The notes: a model not told the origin generated them from the letters alone. Shown: positions 7,559-16,338, counted from the stretch's first letter. The stretch is DNA of 20,622 nt from DASRDS01 sp035569435 (GCA_035569435.1 DATMNB010000051.1:1-20622); one strand, 5' to 3'. A program made the numbers and translations.

Positions 7559-7927
7559 CTATTTCGGCTGTTGCTGGGACGTGCGGCGCATCTCCTCGAA
7601 CGTTGCCCGTTGCGTTGGCGTGAGCAGCCGCGCGATCCGATCCATGGCGCGGTCGCCGATCGAGTCGATCTGCGCTTTGACGGGTTTGACGACGACGGCA
7701 ACGTCGCGGTGCTTCTCGTCGAGGATCGAGTCGACGGCCACGCGCTGGGCTGGGGTGAGGCTCAACTCGTCGCCAAAGAGGCGGCGCATACCCACCTGGT
7801 CGCCCCACCGGCAGAACCGGTCGCGGCTCACGATGCGGTCGGCGCTGAATCCCAGGACGCCTCCCACGAGGGCGGCGCCCAAGAGAAATGCCAACGCCGT
7901 TTGGCGGGACCGCGCTTGTGAGTTCAT
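7559..7927 (-). CDS. Small LTxxQ (Spy/CpxP-like) envelope protein
   Basis: The 122-residue product has an N-terminal hydrophobic segment (about 10-28, signal anchor or signal peptide). It then has two LTPxQ motifs (SLTPAQRVAVDSIL and LLTPTQRATFEEMRR) about 50 residues apart, as in the Spy/CpxP periplasmic stress proteins and heavy-metal resistance relatives. Between them is a charged helix-forming stretch with little aromatic content. Known family members act as ATP-independent chaperones or as inhibitors of envelope-stress sensing. Here it follows the anti-sigma gene by 9 nt, with AAGGCG as a possible SD, and precedes the M14 gene by 3 nt. A role in envelope-stress feedback on the sigma factor is a reasonable inference but not proved. 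Confidence 0.75.
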   Translation of the reverse strand: MNSQARSRQTALAFLLGAALVGGVLGFSADRIVSRDRFCRWGDQVGMRRLFGDELSLTPAQRVAVDSILDEKHRDVAVVVKPVKAQIDSIGDRAMDRIARLLTPTQRATFEEMRRTSQQQPK

Positions 7928-7936
7928 GGGATCGCC

Positions 7937-8338
7937 TTAGTGCCCCAACACATACAGAAAGGACGCCTCGTCCGGCGCGGTCGTGTCGATGGGCCGCCCA
8001 CGCACCTGGAGCGAGATCGGCGTCGTCGACTCGAGGACCGTCTCATACGCCAACTGGGCTTCGCCGGTCCGCTGGTGCCAGGCCACGGCGCCGAGCAACG
8101 CCGCCACGACGGCCGCCGCGGCCAGGCCCATGCGCGACCAGCCCCGGAGCGCGGACGCCCAATCGTCGGCGGCTGTCGCCGCCGCGCTCACCTGCCACAT
8201 GATCCGCGTCTCGAGCCGATCCCAATACCGGGGGTCACGCGGGGCCGCGTACAGCTCGCGCAACTCCTGCTCGATCGGCGTATCCAACCGCTCTTCGAGC
8301 CGCACTTCGCGTCCCTCGTCGCGTTCGTCCATGTTCAC
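7937..8338 (-). CDS. Probable anti-sigma factor, single membrane span
   Basis: The 133-residue product has a charged cytoplasmic N-terminal half (about 1-65, including RLEERLDTPIEQELRELY), one membrane span (MGLAAAAVVAALLGAVAWH, about 70-90) and a short outer part. No zinc-binding HxxxCxxC of the ZAS class is present. I assign it by position and topology: its GTG start overlaps the sigma stop by 4 nt (GTGA, 8335-8338), the usual arrangement of a membrane anti-sigma with its ECF sigma. ATG 8332 is an alternative start that would remove the overlap. The short outer domain may sense an envelope signal. No sequence-level family match was recognised. Confidence 0.65.
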   Translation of the reverse strand: MNMDERDEGREVRLEERLDTPIEQELRELYAAPRDPRYWDRLETRIMWQVSAAATAADDWASALRGWSRMGLAAAAVVAALLGAVAWHQRTGEAQLAYETVLESTTPISLQVRGRPIDTTAPDEASFLYVLGH

Positions 8339-8913
8339 CGGCTCTCCCGCAATGTCGTCAACAACCCACGCAACAGTCGCCGTGCGTGGTGGAGATCGGA
8401 TCGCGCGGTGCCCTCGGGAATTCCGAGGGCGGCGCCGATCTCACCATGGCGGAAACCTTCGACGTCATGCAAAATGATCACCGAGCGCTGCCGCTCGCTC
8501 AGCCGCCCCAACGCGTTTCGCAGCCGCGCGCGCAGGTCGGCCGCCTCGGCAGGGTCCCGAAAGTTCGACGCCAATGTGTCCGGCAGCTCGCTGGCATCGC
8601 GCACTTTGCGTCGCCGCGTGATGTCGAGGGCAGCGTTGGCCATGATCCGGTGGAGCCAGGCACCAAACGCCTGGTCAGGCCGGAACCGATCGAGCGCCCG
8701 ATAGGCGTGGAGGAATCCTTCCTGAACGGCATCTTCAGCGTCTTCGTGCGTCGTAACGATAGCACGGGCAATAGCATACGCGCGTCGCTGGTGCAACCGC
8801 ACGAGGGCGCCAAACGCCGCCGTGTCGCCCCGCTGGGCCGCCAGGACGAGCGAACGCTCGTCCGGCGCGGGCTCGGGGAGGGGAAGGACACGGTGTGGCG
8901 CGCTCATAAGCAT
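8335..8913 (-). CDS. ECF (group 4) RNA polymerase sigma factor
   Basis: From ATG 8913 the product has 192 residues. Sigma region 2 is clear (AFGALVRLHQRRAYAIARAI, then EDAEDAVQEGFLHAYRALDRF and AFGAWLHRIMANAALDITRRRK). Region 4 is also clear (LSERQRSVIILHDVEGFRHGEIGAALGIPEGTARSDLHHARRLL), with the helix-turn-helix for the -35 element. There is no region 3, as usual for ECF factors. The open frame extends upstream to 9003, but GGGGGAAG at 8916-8923 favours ATG 8913 or the near ATG 8907; longer forms would begin in the divergent promoter region. It heads the sigma/anti-sigma/LTxxQ/M14 unit and is divergent from the Big2 operon 106 bp away, which it might control. Confidence 0.93.
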   Translation of the reverse strand: MLMSAPHRVLPLPEPAPDERSLVLAAQRGDTAAFGALVRLHQRRAYAIARAIVTTHEDAEDAVQEGFLHAYRALDRFRPDQAFGAWLHRIMANAALDITRRRKVRDASELPDTLASNFRDPAEAADLRARLRNALGRLSERQRSVIILHDVEGFRHGEIGAALGIPEGTARSDLHHARRLLRGLLTTLRESR

Positions 8914-9019
8914 TTCTTCCCCCGTAACGCTCTGCTGTACAGAAACGTTGCGGCTCGGATCGTCGCCCGGGCAGGGTGACTCACTGGACACGGTGATCGT
9001 CAATCTGCACCGGAGAAAT
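8914..9019. promoter_or_regulatory. Divergent intergenic region between sigma unit and surface-kinase operon
   Basis: This 106-bp stretch must carry leftward and rightward promoters. It contains AACGTT (8944-8949, self-complementary) and, at 9012-9016, GGAGA as the SD for the surface lipoprotein. I cannot fix either promoter with confidence. Confidence 0.4.
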
Positions 9020-12000
9020 ATGATCGATCACCGGTCCGTCCGCCTCGTTATTTCGACCGCCGTCGCGGTAGGCACTTGTATAACGCTGGCGACGTGCGAG
9101 TCGTTGACCGCTCCCAAGGCCGAGCACATCACCCTCCTTTGGCAGGGTGATACCTCGTTGACCGCGGGATCGGCCACGCCAGTGCGCGTCCAAGTGCTGG
9201 TGAACGGCGCCGTCCAGACGCCGCCCCGCGTCCTCGTCAAGACGTCCGACACGACGGTGGCGACCCTTTCCCCGGCCGGGGACAGCATCCATGCCGTGGG
9301 GTTGGGTACGGTGACCGTGAGCGTCACAGTCGTGGACCCGGCGCTGCCCTCGCCGGCGCCGACGCTCAACCAGGTACTTACGGTCATCCCCTTTGCCGTG
9401 CGCTTCGCCCGCGCGGCCGACACGCTGCACGCCCTCGGCGATACCACGACACCGAGCGTCACTGCGTACAACATAAAGAATGACTCGATCGCCCACGCCC
9501 CGTTCACATGGGTCACGTCCGACACGACCATCGTGAAGGTCAACAGCCACGGGCAGGTGTCGAGCGTGGCCAACGGCACGGCCAAGTTGAAGGCCGTCGT
9601 GTCGGGCGATACCGCCACGGCGACGGTCACGGTGCAGCAGACGGTCGCCCACTTCACGATCACGCCGCCCGTGGCGGTGACGATGGATGCGTTGGGCGCC
9701 GACACGACGCTCACCGCCGTTGGCCGTGATTCCCTGGGCAGCACGGTCCCGGGCGTCGTCCCCTCGTGGATCATCGGGATCGCCGGCTACGTCACCGTCA
9801 CGTCCCCCGGAGGCGTCATGCACTCGGTCGCCAATGGGCCCGCGACCGGGGCGCTCAACTTTGTGTACGCCGTCAAGTCGCCAGCCAAGGACAGCGTCCA
9901 GGTCACGGTCAATCAGGTCGCCACGCGGCTGCTCGTCACGTCGCCAACCGGCTTCGCCATCGGCTCGGTGAACGGCACGCTGACGCTGTCGACGATCGCC
10001 TTTGATCGCTTGAACAACCCGGTGACGAACAACCAGCCGACGCTCGTGTCGCTCGACCCGTCGATCGCACAGGTGGTGTCGTCGACGCGGGTCGTCACGG
10101 GTCTCTCGCCCGGGACCGCGCGTATCGTCGCCCGGATCAACGCCATCGCCGACACGGTGGGCATTCAGGTGGCGAACCTCCCGGTCAAGCTCGTGCTCAC
10201 CTCGCACAACGACACGATCGCCAGCATCGGCGACACGCTCAAGATCCGCGCGACGCTGTTCAATAACCTGGGCGGCGTCGTCACCGGGTTCACGCCGTTC
10301 TGGTACGCGCTCGATACGACCGTGGTGAGCGTCGCGCAGCAGAACGGGAACGTCGTCGCGCGCAAGAACGGCACGACGCGCGTCATCGCCGTCCTCGACA
10401 CGCTGGCCGACACGGCCACGGTGACGGTGAGCAACGCGCCCACGTTGCTCCGCCTGCTGTCGCACCTCGACACGCTGCACTCGATCGGCGACACGCTGAC
10501 GCTCCCGATCGACTTCCGGAATTCACGCGGGGCGCAACTCCCGCCGACCGCCGCCACGTGGTCGAGCGATGACCCGACGGTCGTCCGCGTGTCGATCGGC
10601 GGGCAGGTGCTGGCGCTGGCCACGGGCCAGGAGTACGTCCATGCGGTGAGTGGCACGCTGCGCGATTCGGCGCTCATCGTCGTGACCAACGCCGCGAGCA
10701 AGATCGTGCTCAACTCGACGCTCGACACGCTGACCGCGCGCGGCCAGACGATTCAGTATACGGCGACGGTCACGAACAGCGCCGGTAACCCGCTCCAGGG
10801 GTACACGGTCACCTGGCGGTCGTCCAACACCGCGGTGGCGACCGTCGACCAGACCGGGACGGTCACCGCGCTGACGTTTGGCACGACGCTGATCACCGCC
10901 AGCGGCGGGTCGGCGGTGGCGACGGCGACCGTGGTCGTCCACAACCCGACGACAAACATCGTCGACAACTCGAGCATCAACCCCAACCAGTTTGGGACGG
11001 CCAAGGCGCCGTGGCTGACGATCGGGGCGGGCGTCATGAATGCCAACCCCGGCGACACGATCTTTGTGCGCGTGGGCGCCGGGCCCTACAGCGAGAGCGT
11101 CGCCCTCAACAAGCAGGTCACGTTGATCGGCGATCCGACATCGTATCTGGCCAATGGGCGCGACCCCACGCGCCTCCCGCTCATCTCGCACGACACCGGC
11201 ACGACGGGGATCCTGGCCACGAGCCCGGCCCACGTCAGCGTGCGCACGATCGCCATCCGCCACACGCTCGATGGCCCGGCGATCGACGCGCGGTCGGCGC
11301 TGATCGAGCTCAATCAGGTCTTTGTCAACCCCGCCGGCGATGCGTTCGTGAATGGCCGGGGTATCTCGATCCGGTCGACCAGCGCGGCGATCGTCGACAG
11401 CTGTGGCGTGCAGGCCGTCCACGGCTACGGCATGCAGTTGGTCAGCGTCACCAATGGTCGCGTCGGCGAATCGAACATCCACGGGGTGAAGCTCTCCACC
11501 GGGCAGGATTCGACGGTCGGCGCCGGGATCGGCGTGTTCTACGGGTCGCTCAACACCATCACCGGGAACACCGTCCGCACGGTCGCCGGCGCGCAGGTGG
11601 ACGTCGACTCGAGCGCCCAGGTGACGATCACGGGCAACTCGCTCGCCGGGGAATCGCAGCTCGTTCGATTGCGCTTCGCCAACTCGCCCACGGTGAGCGC
11701 CAATACCTTCAACACGCACCTGCAGTCCGGCGACGCGTTCACCGGAAGCTCGGCGACCGACGGGCGGTCGGCGCTCCTGCTGGACAGCCTCCCGTCGGGC
11801 GCGACGGTGGTGGGCAACTCGTTCAGCGATGCCGCCAATAGCCAGATGGACTTCGTCAAGTTGGTCAATGTGCGCGGCGCATCGACGCTGTTGCTGCAGA
11901 ACGGGTTCGCCGGCGGCCGCTATCCGCTGAACAGCGCGACCTCGACCTGGACGTTGCGCGGCTCGCACTCGTTCTCATCCAACACCACGATCCTGCTCAC

Positions 12001-12964
12001 CGCGGCTGACAGCGCGACGATCGACAGCGATACGCTATCGGCGACGACCGTCGGCTGCGTCAACGCCAGCGGCACCGGGGGCTACGTCCTCGTGACCCGC
12101 GGTCTCATGACCGGGTGCGGCCCGGTGGGCACGGCGGCCATCACAATGACGGCGTCGGGCGGCGCGATCGACGTGGTCGGGCTCACGGTCTCGGGGTCAG
12201 GGCAGCGCGGCGTCGACGCGCACGGCGTGCATCACCTGACGGTCCGCCAGGCCACCCTGTTTGGCGGCAATGTCAGCTGCAACGTGGCCCAGACCACCGG
12301 CGCGATCGACGCCACCGCCGACTCGGTGATCATCGCGTCGAACGGCATCTCGGGCTACACTAGCTGCAGCGCCGTCGGCATCGCCGGTGGCGCCGTGCGC
12401 ATCGATAGCAACTTCGTCACGCAGAACTCCGTCGGCGTGAGTCTCGACGGCACGACCAGCTCGTTCGAGGCCTCGGTCAATGACATCCTCGGGAATGGGG
12501 CGGGTGTGCTCAACGAAGCGGCGATGACGCTGTCGATGCCGAACAACTTCTGGGGCGACTCGCTCGGGCCGCGCCGCGACCTGGTCCCATCGGCGGCCGG
12601 CGACACGGTCATCGGCTCGGCGACGGTCGACCCGGTCAAGGCCAAGCCGTTCTTCCAGGGCACCCGCGCGGTGCAACTGCTCGGCATTCACGGGAACGGG
12701 CAGACGGCGCCCACGGGGACTCCGACGGCGATCCCGCTCGTGGTCCGTGTGGTCGATCAGGTCGGCCGTCCGGTGTCCGGGGTGTCGATCACGTTCCAGG
12801 TCACATCCGGTGGCGGCACGATCGCCGGGTCGTCTTCGGCACAGGTAGGCACCGGCTCCGACGGGCTCGCGCGAGCGACCGTGACCGTGGGCGCCGGCAC
12901 GAATACCATTGTGGCCAGCACGCCCGGGCTCAACTCCGTCACCTTCACCGCGTCCGGCAGCTGA
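9020..12964 (+). CDS. Giant surface lipoprotein: seven Big2-like domains, beta-helix, C-terminal Ig-like domain
   Basis: The 1314-residue product starts at ATG 9020 with GGAGA 3 nt upstream; the frame is open further up, but that part overlaps the sigma gene and promoter region. The N-terminus has a hydrophobic core ending L-A-T-C26, an imperfect lipobox. Residues about 35-645 hold seven Big2-like Ig repeats of about 85 residues, with W-x-S-x-D-x-x-V and the G-T-A/T-x-I/V pattern near each end (for example WSSDDPTVVRV, WRSSNTAVATV). Residues about 648-1215 form a right-handed parallel beta-helix, starting with the DUF1565-like APWLTIGAGVMNANPGDTI and containing many ITGN-type turns and a late NNFWGDSLGP motif. 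The last 90 residues are a Big1-like Ig domain. It is probably cell-surface adhesion or glycan binding. Its stop TGA shares one base with the kinase ATG. Confidence 0.9.
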   Translation: MIDHRSVRLVISTAVAVGTCITLATCESLTAPKAEHITLLWQGDTSLTAGSATPVRVQVLVNGAVQTPPRVLVKTSDTTVATLSPAGDSIHAVGLGTVTVSVTVVDPALPSPAPTLNQVLTVIPFAVRFARAADTLHALGDTTTPSVTAYNIKNDSIAHAPFTWVTSDTTIVKVNSHGQVSSVANGTAKLKAVVSGDTATATVTVQQTVAHFTITPPVAVTMDALGADTTLTAVGRDSLGSTVPGVVPSWIIGIAGYVTVTSPGGVMHSVANGPATGALNFVYAVKSPAKDSVQVTVNQVATRLLVTSPTGFAIGSVNGTLTLSTIAFDRLNNPVTNNQPTLVSLDPSIAQVVSSTRVVTGLSPGTARIVARINAIADTVGIQVANLPVKLVLTSHNDTIASIGDTLKIRATLFNNLGGVVTGFTPFWYALDTTVVSVAQQNGNVVARKNGTTRVIAVLDTLADTATVTVSNAPTLLRLLSHLDTLHSIGDTLTLPIDFRNSRGAQLPPTAATWSSDDPTVVRVSIGGQVLALATGQEYVHAVSGTLRDSALIVVTNAASKIVLNSTLDTLTARGQTIQYTATVTNSAGNPLQGYTVTWRSSNTAVATVDQTGTVTALTFGTTLITASGGSAVATATVVVHNPTTNIVDNSSINPNQFGTAKAPWLTIGAGVMNANPGDTIFVRVGAGPYSESVALNKQVTLIGDPTSYLANGRDPTRLPLISHDTGTTGILATSPAHVSVRTIAIRHTLDGPAIDARSALIELNQVFVNPAGDAFVNGRGISIRSTSAAIVDSCGVQAVHGYGMQLVSVTNGRVGESNIHGVKLSTGQDSTVGAGIGVFYGSLNTITGNTVRTVAGAQVDVDSSAQVTITGNSLAGESQLVRLRFANSPTVSANTFNTHLQSGDAFTGSSATDGRSALLLDSLPSGATVVGNSFSDAANSQMDFVKLVNVRGASTLLLQNGFAGGRYPLNSATSTWTLRGSHSFSSNTTILLTAADSATIDSDTLSATTVGCVNASGTGGYVLVTRGLMTGCGPVGTAAITMTASGGAIDVVGLTVSGSGQRGVDAHGVHHLTVRQATLFGGNVSCNVAQTTGAIDATADSVIIASNGISGYTSCSAVGIAGGAVRIDSNFVTQNSVGVSLDGTTSSFEASVNDILGNGAGVLNEAAMTLSMPNNFWGDSLGPRRDLVPSAAGDTVIGSATVDPVKAKPFFQGTRAVQLLGIHGNGQTAPTGTPTAIPLVVRVVDQVGRPVSGVSITFQVTSGGGTIAGSSSAQVGTGSDGLARATVTVGAGTNTIVASTPGLNSVTFTASGS

Positions 12965-14610
12965 TGCGTTGTCCTAGTTGCGACATGGTCAACACCGACG
13001 ACGCCCGCTTTTGCGAGCGGTGTGGCGGGGCCTTGGCCGGACCAACAGACGCCACGCTGCCGCTGGACCGGACGTCGCCCGCCCCGCCGCCGGAGGGGCC
13101 GCTCCTGGTGCTCGCCCGGCGCGAGCTGGCCGTCGACTACGACGTCGAGCGTGAGGTGGGGCGTGGCGGGATGGCCGTGGTGTACCGCGCGGTCGAGCGG
13201 GCGCTGCACCGGCCAGTCGCGCTCAAGGTCCTGCCGCCCGAGCTGGCGCTCGGCGCGTCGGTCGTCGATCGATTCAAGCGCGAAGCGCAGATGGCTGCCT
13301 CGCTCGATCACCCCAACATCATCCCCGTCTACCGGGTCGGCCAGAGCGGGACGCTCCTGTACCTGGCGATGCGGTTCGTCGAGGGACGGGCGCTCGACGC
13401 GATCATCGCCAGCCAGGGCGCGCTGCCGGTGCCGGTCGTCGTGCTCGTGCTGCGCGCGGCGGCCACGGCGTTGGCCTACGCCCATGAGCACGGGATCGTG
13501 CACCGGGACATCAAGGGCGGCAACATCCTCGTCGATCGCGATGGTCGGGTGATCGTCACGGACTTTGGCGTCGCGCGGGCCATCGAGAGCGCGTCGGTGA
13601 CGATCACGGGGTCGATGATCGGGACGCCGTACTTCATGAGTCCCGAGCAGTGCGCCGGGAAAGTGGCGGGGCCGCAGAGCGACCAATACTCGCTCGGCGT
13701 CGTGGCCTTCCAGATGCTCACGGGGACCGTGCCGTTCCAGGCGGAGACGTTGGCCGCCATCATGCACCACCATTTCTTCACCCCGGTGCCGGATGTCAGC
13801 GTGGCCCGGAGCGATGTGCCGCCCGAGTTGACGGCCGTGCTTGGACGGGTGCTCACCAAGGATCCGGCGCATCGCTATCCGACGACGCGTGAAATGCTCG
13901 CCGCGGTCGAAGCCATCCCCCTGAGTGACGCCGACCGGCGTGAGGGCGAAGCGATGCTCCGTGAGCTCGCCCATGGGTCGGCGGTGCGGACGATCGCCAC
14001 GGCTGCGCTACCTCCGCTCGCGGACACCATGACGATCGTGGCGGCGCAGGACGCGCAGCGGCGCACGGCGGAGCATCAGCTGCGGCGGCGGCGGTGGACG
14101 GCGGGAGGGATCGCGGCGGTCGTCGTCGGCGTGGTGGTGGCGGGGGTCATCTCATCGCGTCAGACGCCCGCTGCCGGGGGAGTGCCCACGCCGGCCGTCA
14201 CGCCACGCGTCGAGCCCCCGCCGCCGAGTCCGACGGACAGTGCGCGCGCCGACAGCGTCCGTGCCGAGCGAGTGCGTGCCGCGCAAGCGCACCTCGAGAG
14301 CGTGCGGGCCGACGCCAAACTCCGCGCCATCCAGCGGGCGGCCGCCGCGGAATCGGCCGCGCGGGGCTTGGCGGCCGCGCCGCCAGCGTTGCCGGGCAAG
14401 CTCCGCGTGCGGTTCCAGCCTGCCGATGCGGCGATCTATATCGATGGCCGGTTCCTCGGCACTGGTGCGGTCATCGACTCGGCGCTTCCGGCCGGCGTCC
14501 GCAGGATGCACGTGGTCGCCGCGGGGTACCGGTCGTACGACACAGTCGTGACGCTGGTTCCTGACTCGACCACGGTGCTGGGCACCGTCACGCTCAAGCC
14601 CGAGCCGTGA
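12964..14610 (+). CDS. Transmembrane Ser/Thr protein kinase with zinc ribbon and PEGA domain
   Basis: The 548-residue product has, in order: an N-terminal zinc ribbon (C3, C6, C17, C20); an acidic/proline linker; a Hanks-type kinase domain at about 56-320; one membrane span at about 379-398; an Ala/Arg-rich linker; and a PEGA-type domain at about 479-548 (VRFQPADAAIYIDGRFLGTG). Kinase residues are intact: G66-R-G-G-M-A loop, K88, H180-R-D182, K184, N187, D200-F-G202 and SPEQ. So it should be active, with the kinase in the cytoplasm and PEGA outside. The start overlaps the surface lipoprotein stop by one base (TGATG), and its end overlaps the next gene by 4 nt. Co-expression suggests the PEGA domain may report on the surface protein or envelope (inference). 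Confidence 0.95.
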   Translation: MRCPSCDMVNTDDARFCERCGGALAGPTDATLPLDRTSPAPPPEGPLLVLARRELAVDYDVEREVGRGGMAVVYRAVERALHRPVALKVLPPELALGASVVDRFKREAQMAASLDHPNIIPVYRVGQSGTLLYLAMRFVEGRALDAIIASQGALPVPVVVLVLRAAATALAYAHEHGIVHRDIKGGNILVDRDGRVIVTDFGVARAIESASVTITGSMIGTPYFMSPEQCAGKVAGPQSDQYSLGVVAFQMLTGTVPFQAETLAAIMHHHFFTPVPDVSVARSDVPPELTAVLGRVLTKDPAHRYPTTREMLAAVEAIPLSDADRREGEAMLRELAHGSAVRTIATAALPPLADTMTIVAAQDAQRRTAEHQLRRRRWTAGGIAAVVVGVVVAGVISSRQTPAAGGVPTPAVTPRVEPPPPSPTDSARADSVRAERVRAAQAHLESVRADAKLRAIQRAAAAESAARGLAAAPPALPGKLRVRFQPADAAIYIDGRFLGTGAVIDSALPAGVRRMHVVAAGYRSYDTVVTLVPDSTTVLGTVTLKPEP

Positions 14611-15698
14611 GGCGTTGGCCGGCGCGGTCGGCGTGGCTGGTCGCCGTGTGTCTGGCCGCCGCGCTGGCGACGCCGTATGCCGCCCGGGCACAGGGTGGGG
14701 GCGGCGGGGGCGGCAACACCGACGAGACGTTGGAGCGCGCGGTCCGGCTGTACGAGGATCTACAGGTCGAGCGCGCGCTCGTCATGCTGCGTCAGGTGAT
14801 CTCCCCGAGCTCGCCGTTCGTCGTCTCGCTCGCCCAGCGCGTGAAAGCCTACAAGTACCTCGGCGCCGCGCACGCCATCCTCGGCCGGCGTGACTCGGCG
14901 TCGGTGTACTTCCGGGCGGCCATCGAGCGCGATCCGTTCGTCGATCTGGACGCGCAGGCGTTCACGCCGGTCGAGCGCGACGCGTTTGCGGAGGCGCGGC
15001 AGCACGTGTTCGCGGTTGCCATTCGGCCGATCGTGCGCACGCGGATCGATCCGCGGACGGAGCACATGACGTTTGTGGTGCTGTCGACGCATGACGGGTT
15101 TCTGAATGCGGATCTGCACGATCCGGCGGGCGGGGTGTCGACGATTCTGGCATCGGAGAACGACGGCGTGCGCGAGGTCGCGTGGGATGGCGTGTTGGCG
15201 GATGGGCGGCTGGCCATGCCGGGGCGGTACGAGCTCGTGGTGCGGGGGGAGAGTAAGCTCAACGCCGGTCGGACGGATTCGACGCGGTTGTACTTTGACG
15301 TGGAGTTGGACCGGCCGGCGCTCGAGGACACGCTGCCCGCGCTCCGGGGGACGGATCTCTTGCCGGAGCGGTATCCGCGGTCGGCGTCGGCGGTGGAGGC
15401 GGCCAAGGGGATCGGCATCGCCCTGGTGGCGCTCGCGGTGCCGGCGATCATTGGTGGCAAGACGTTGGGCGCTGGGGCGCGGGGGATGGGGATCGGGATG
15501 GCCGTCGTCGGCGTCGGGGTCGGGACGGCGGCGTTCGCCTATCGCGAGCAACACGATGCGATCGCGCCCAACATCGCCGAGAATGCCCGGCGGCGCGCCG
15601 AGCGGGCCACGGCGAATGCCGAGATCGAGCGGCGGAACGAGCAGAAGATCGCGCAGACCGGGCTCGTAATTAGTCCGGCTGCTGGGGTGGGGCCGTGA
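14607..15698 (+). CDS. Exported TPR protein with FlgD-like domain and C-terminal membrane segments
   Basis: The 363-residue product has a signal peptide (cleavage near A-R-A28), then a Gly-rich stretch. Residues about 36-120 are helical with TPR-like spacing (ERAVRLYEDLQVERALVML, AYKYLGAAHAILGRRDSASVYF). Residues about 145-235 resemble a FlgD/Ig-like fold, with the telltale VAWDGVLADGRLAMPGRYEL. Two hydrophobic Gly-rich segments follow at about 268-310, then a charged helix rich in Arg and Glu. It was not recognised as a named protein. It is probably envelope-associated, a scaffold or assembly factor for the operon's products. The start is GTG 14607, overlapping the kinase stop by 4 nt (GTGA). 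Confidence 0.8.
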   Translation: MRRWPARSAWLVAVCLAAALATPYAARAQGGGGGGGNTDETLERAVRLYEDLQVERALVMLRQVISPSSPFVVSLAQRVKAYKYLGAAHAILGRRDSASVYFRAAIERDPFVDLDAQAFTPVERDAFAEARQHVFAVAIRPIVRTRIDPRTEHMTFVVLSTHDGFLNADLHDPAGGVSTILASENDGVREVAWDGVLADGRLAMPGRYELVVRGESKLNAGRTDSTRLYFDVELDRPALEDTLPALRGTDLLPERYPRSASAVEAAKGIGIALVALAVPAIIGGKTLGAGARGMGIGMAVVGVGVGTAAFAYREQHDAIAPNIAENARRRAERATANAEIERRNEQKIAQTGLVISPAAGVGP

Positions 15699-16333
15699 GG
15701 CGCTTCGTGTGTCTGCTCATCATCGTGGCGCCGGTCGCGCTCCGTGCGCAGCTGCCGGTCACCGCGTCGGCGGTCGTCGGGGTGGTCGAGCACGAGACCA
15801 CGCTTTATGGGCTCTCCACGCGGACCGAGGGGGCGGTGTTTGGTGGGGAGGTCGCCATCTCGCCGTTTCACTTTACGGACTTCAGCCTCCAGGTCACCGG
15901 TGGGACGCTGACTGGCTCCACGGCGAATACTGCCGATCAGTCGTATACGGACATTCGGCTGGGCGGCAGCGCGCAGGCGTTGCCCTGGCTGTCGTTTCAG
16001 CTCGGCTTTGACGCCCGTGGGTACGGGGAGCCGCTCGGGACGCAGCGATGGTTGTCGGTGCTGGCGGGCGCCGAGGCGAGGGCGTCGATGTTTGACGGCG
16101 CGGCGCGGGCCATCTTCCGGCTGGGGCTCATCCCGCTGGTCAGCGTGAGCCAGCAGGACCGGCCGAATTTTGGGGTGTCGACGACGACGGGGGTGCAGTT
16201 TCTGCGGGCGCCGTTGTCAGGGGCCGTGCTCTTTACGTTCGAGCGCTACGACTTCCCCAACAACGGCTCGTTCAGCCGGCACGATCAGGTAGCGTATCTC
16301 AGCTTGCAGTTAGGGGTGCATTTCCCGCGTTAA
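15695..16333 (+). CDS. Small outer-membrane beta-barrel-like protein
   Basis: The 212-residue product has a signal peptide (MRRFVCLLIIVAPVALRA, cut near A18-Q19). After this come alternating hydrophobic/polar strands with aromatic girdle residues (for example FSLQVTGGTLTG, SFQLGFDARGYG, AYLSLQLGVHFPR). The last strand ends F-P-R instead of a bare terminal Phe, a variation on the usual barrel-insertion signal. The size suits 8 to 10 strands. No specific family is recognised. The start is GTG 15695, overlapping the previous stop by 4 nt, so it is the last gene of the four-gene operon. A palindrome overlaps its stop codon. Confidence 0.75.
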   Translation: MRRFVCLLIIVAPVALRAQLPVTASAVVGVVEHETTLYGLSTRTEGAVFGGEVAISPFHFTDFSLQVTGGTLTGSTANTADQSYTDIRLGGSAQALPWLSFQLGFDARGYGEPLGTQRWLSVLAGAEARASMFDGAARAIFRLGLIPLVSVSQQDRPNFGVSTTTGVQFLRAPLSGAVLFTFERYDFPNNGSFSRHDQVAYLSLQLGVHFPR

Positions 16334-16338
16334 CGCGG
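16325..16338. repeat. Palindrome CCGCGTTAACGCGG at the beta-barrel stop codon
   Basis: A perfect 14-bp palindrome contains the TAA stop (16331-16333). A 13/14 identical copy (CCGCGCTAACGCGG, 17128-17141) follows the next gene. It may fold as a short hairpin, but it lacks a U-tract. Confidence 0.6.

Noticed and set aside
6419..7921. 500-codon plus-strand frame across the M14 gene
   Set aside because: Low-complexity Arg/Val/Gly product opposite a clear enzyme gene; a composition artefact.
8924..8951. ECF-type autoregulated promoter for the sigma gene (AAC and CGT cores, 17 nt apart, minus strand)
   Set aside because: Transcription would start near 8917, inside or after the GGGGGAAG used as SD for ATG 8913/8907. 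It works only with an almost leaderless mRNA, so I do not call it.
8822..9019. Longer N-terminus of the Big2 lipoprotein
   Set aside because: That part overlaps the sigma gene and divergent promoter region and lacks a signal peptide. ATG 9020 has a good SD and a secretion signal right after it.
8981..12691. Long open frames antisense to the Big2 gene
   Set aside because: They are Arg/His-rich products of GC-rich codon bias on the other strand, with no domain or start signal.
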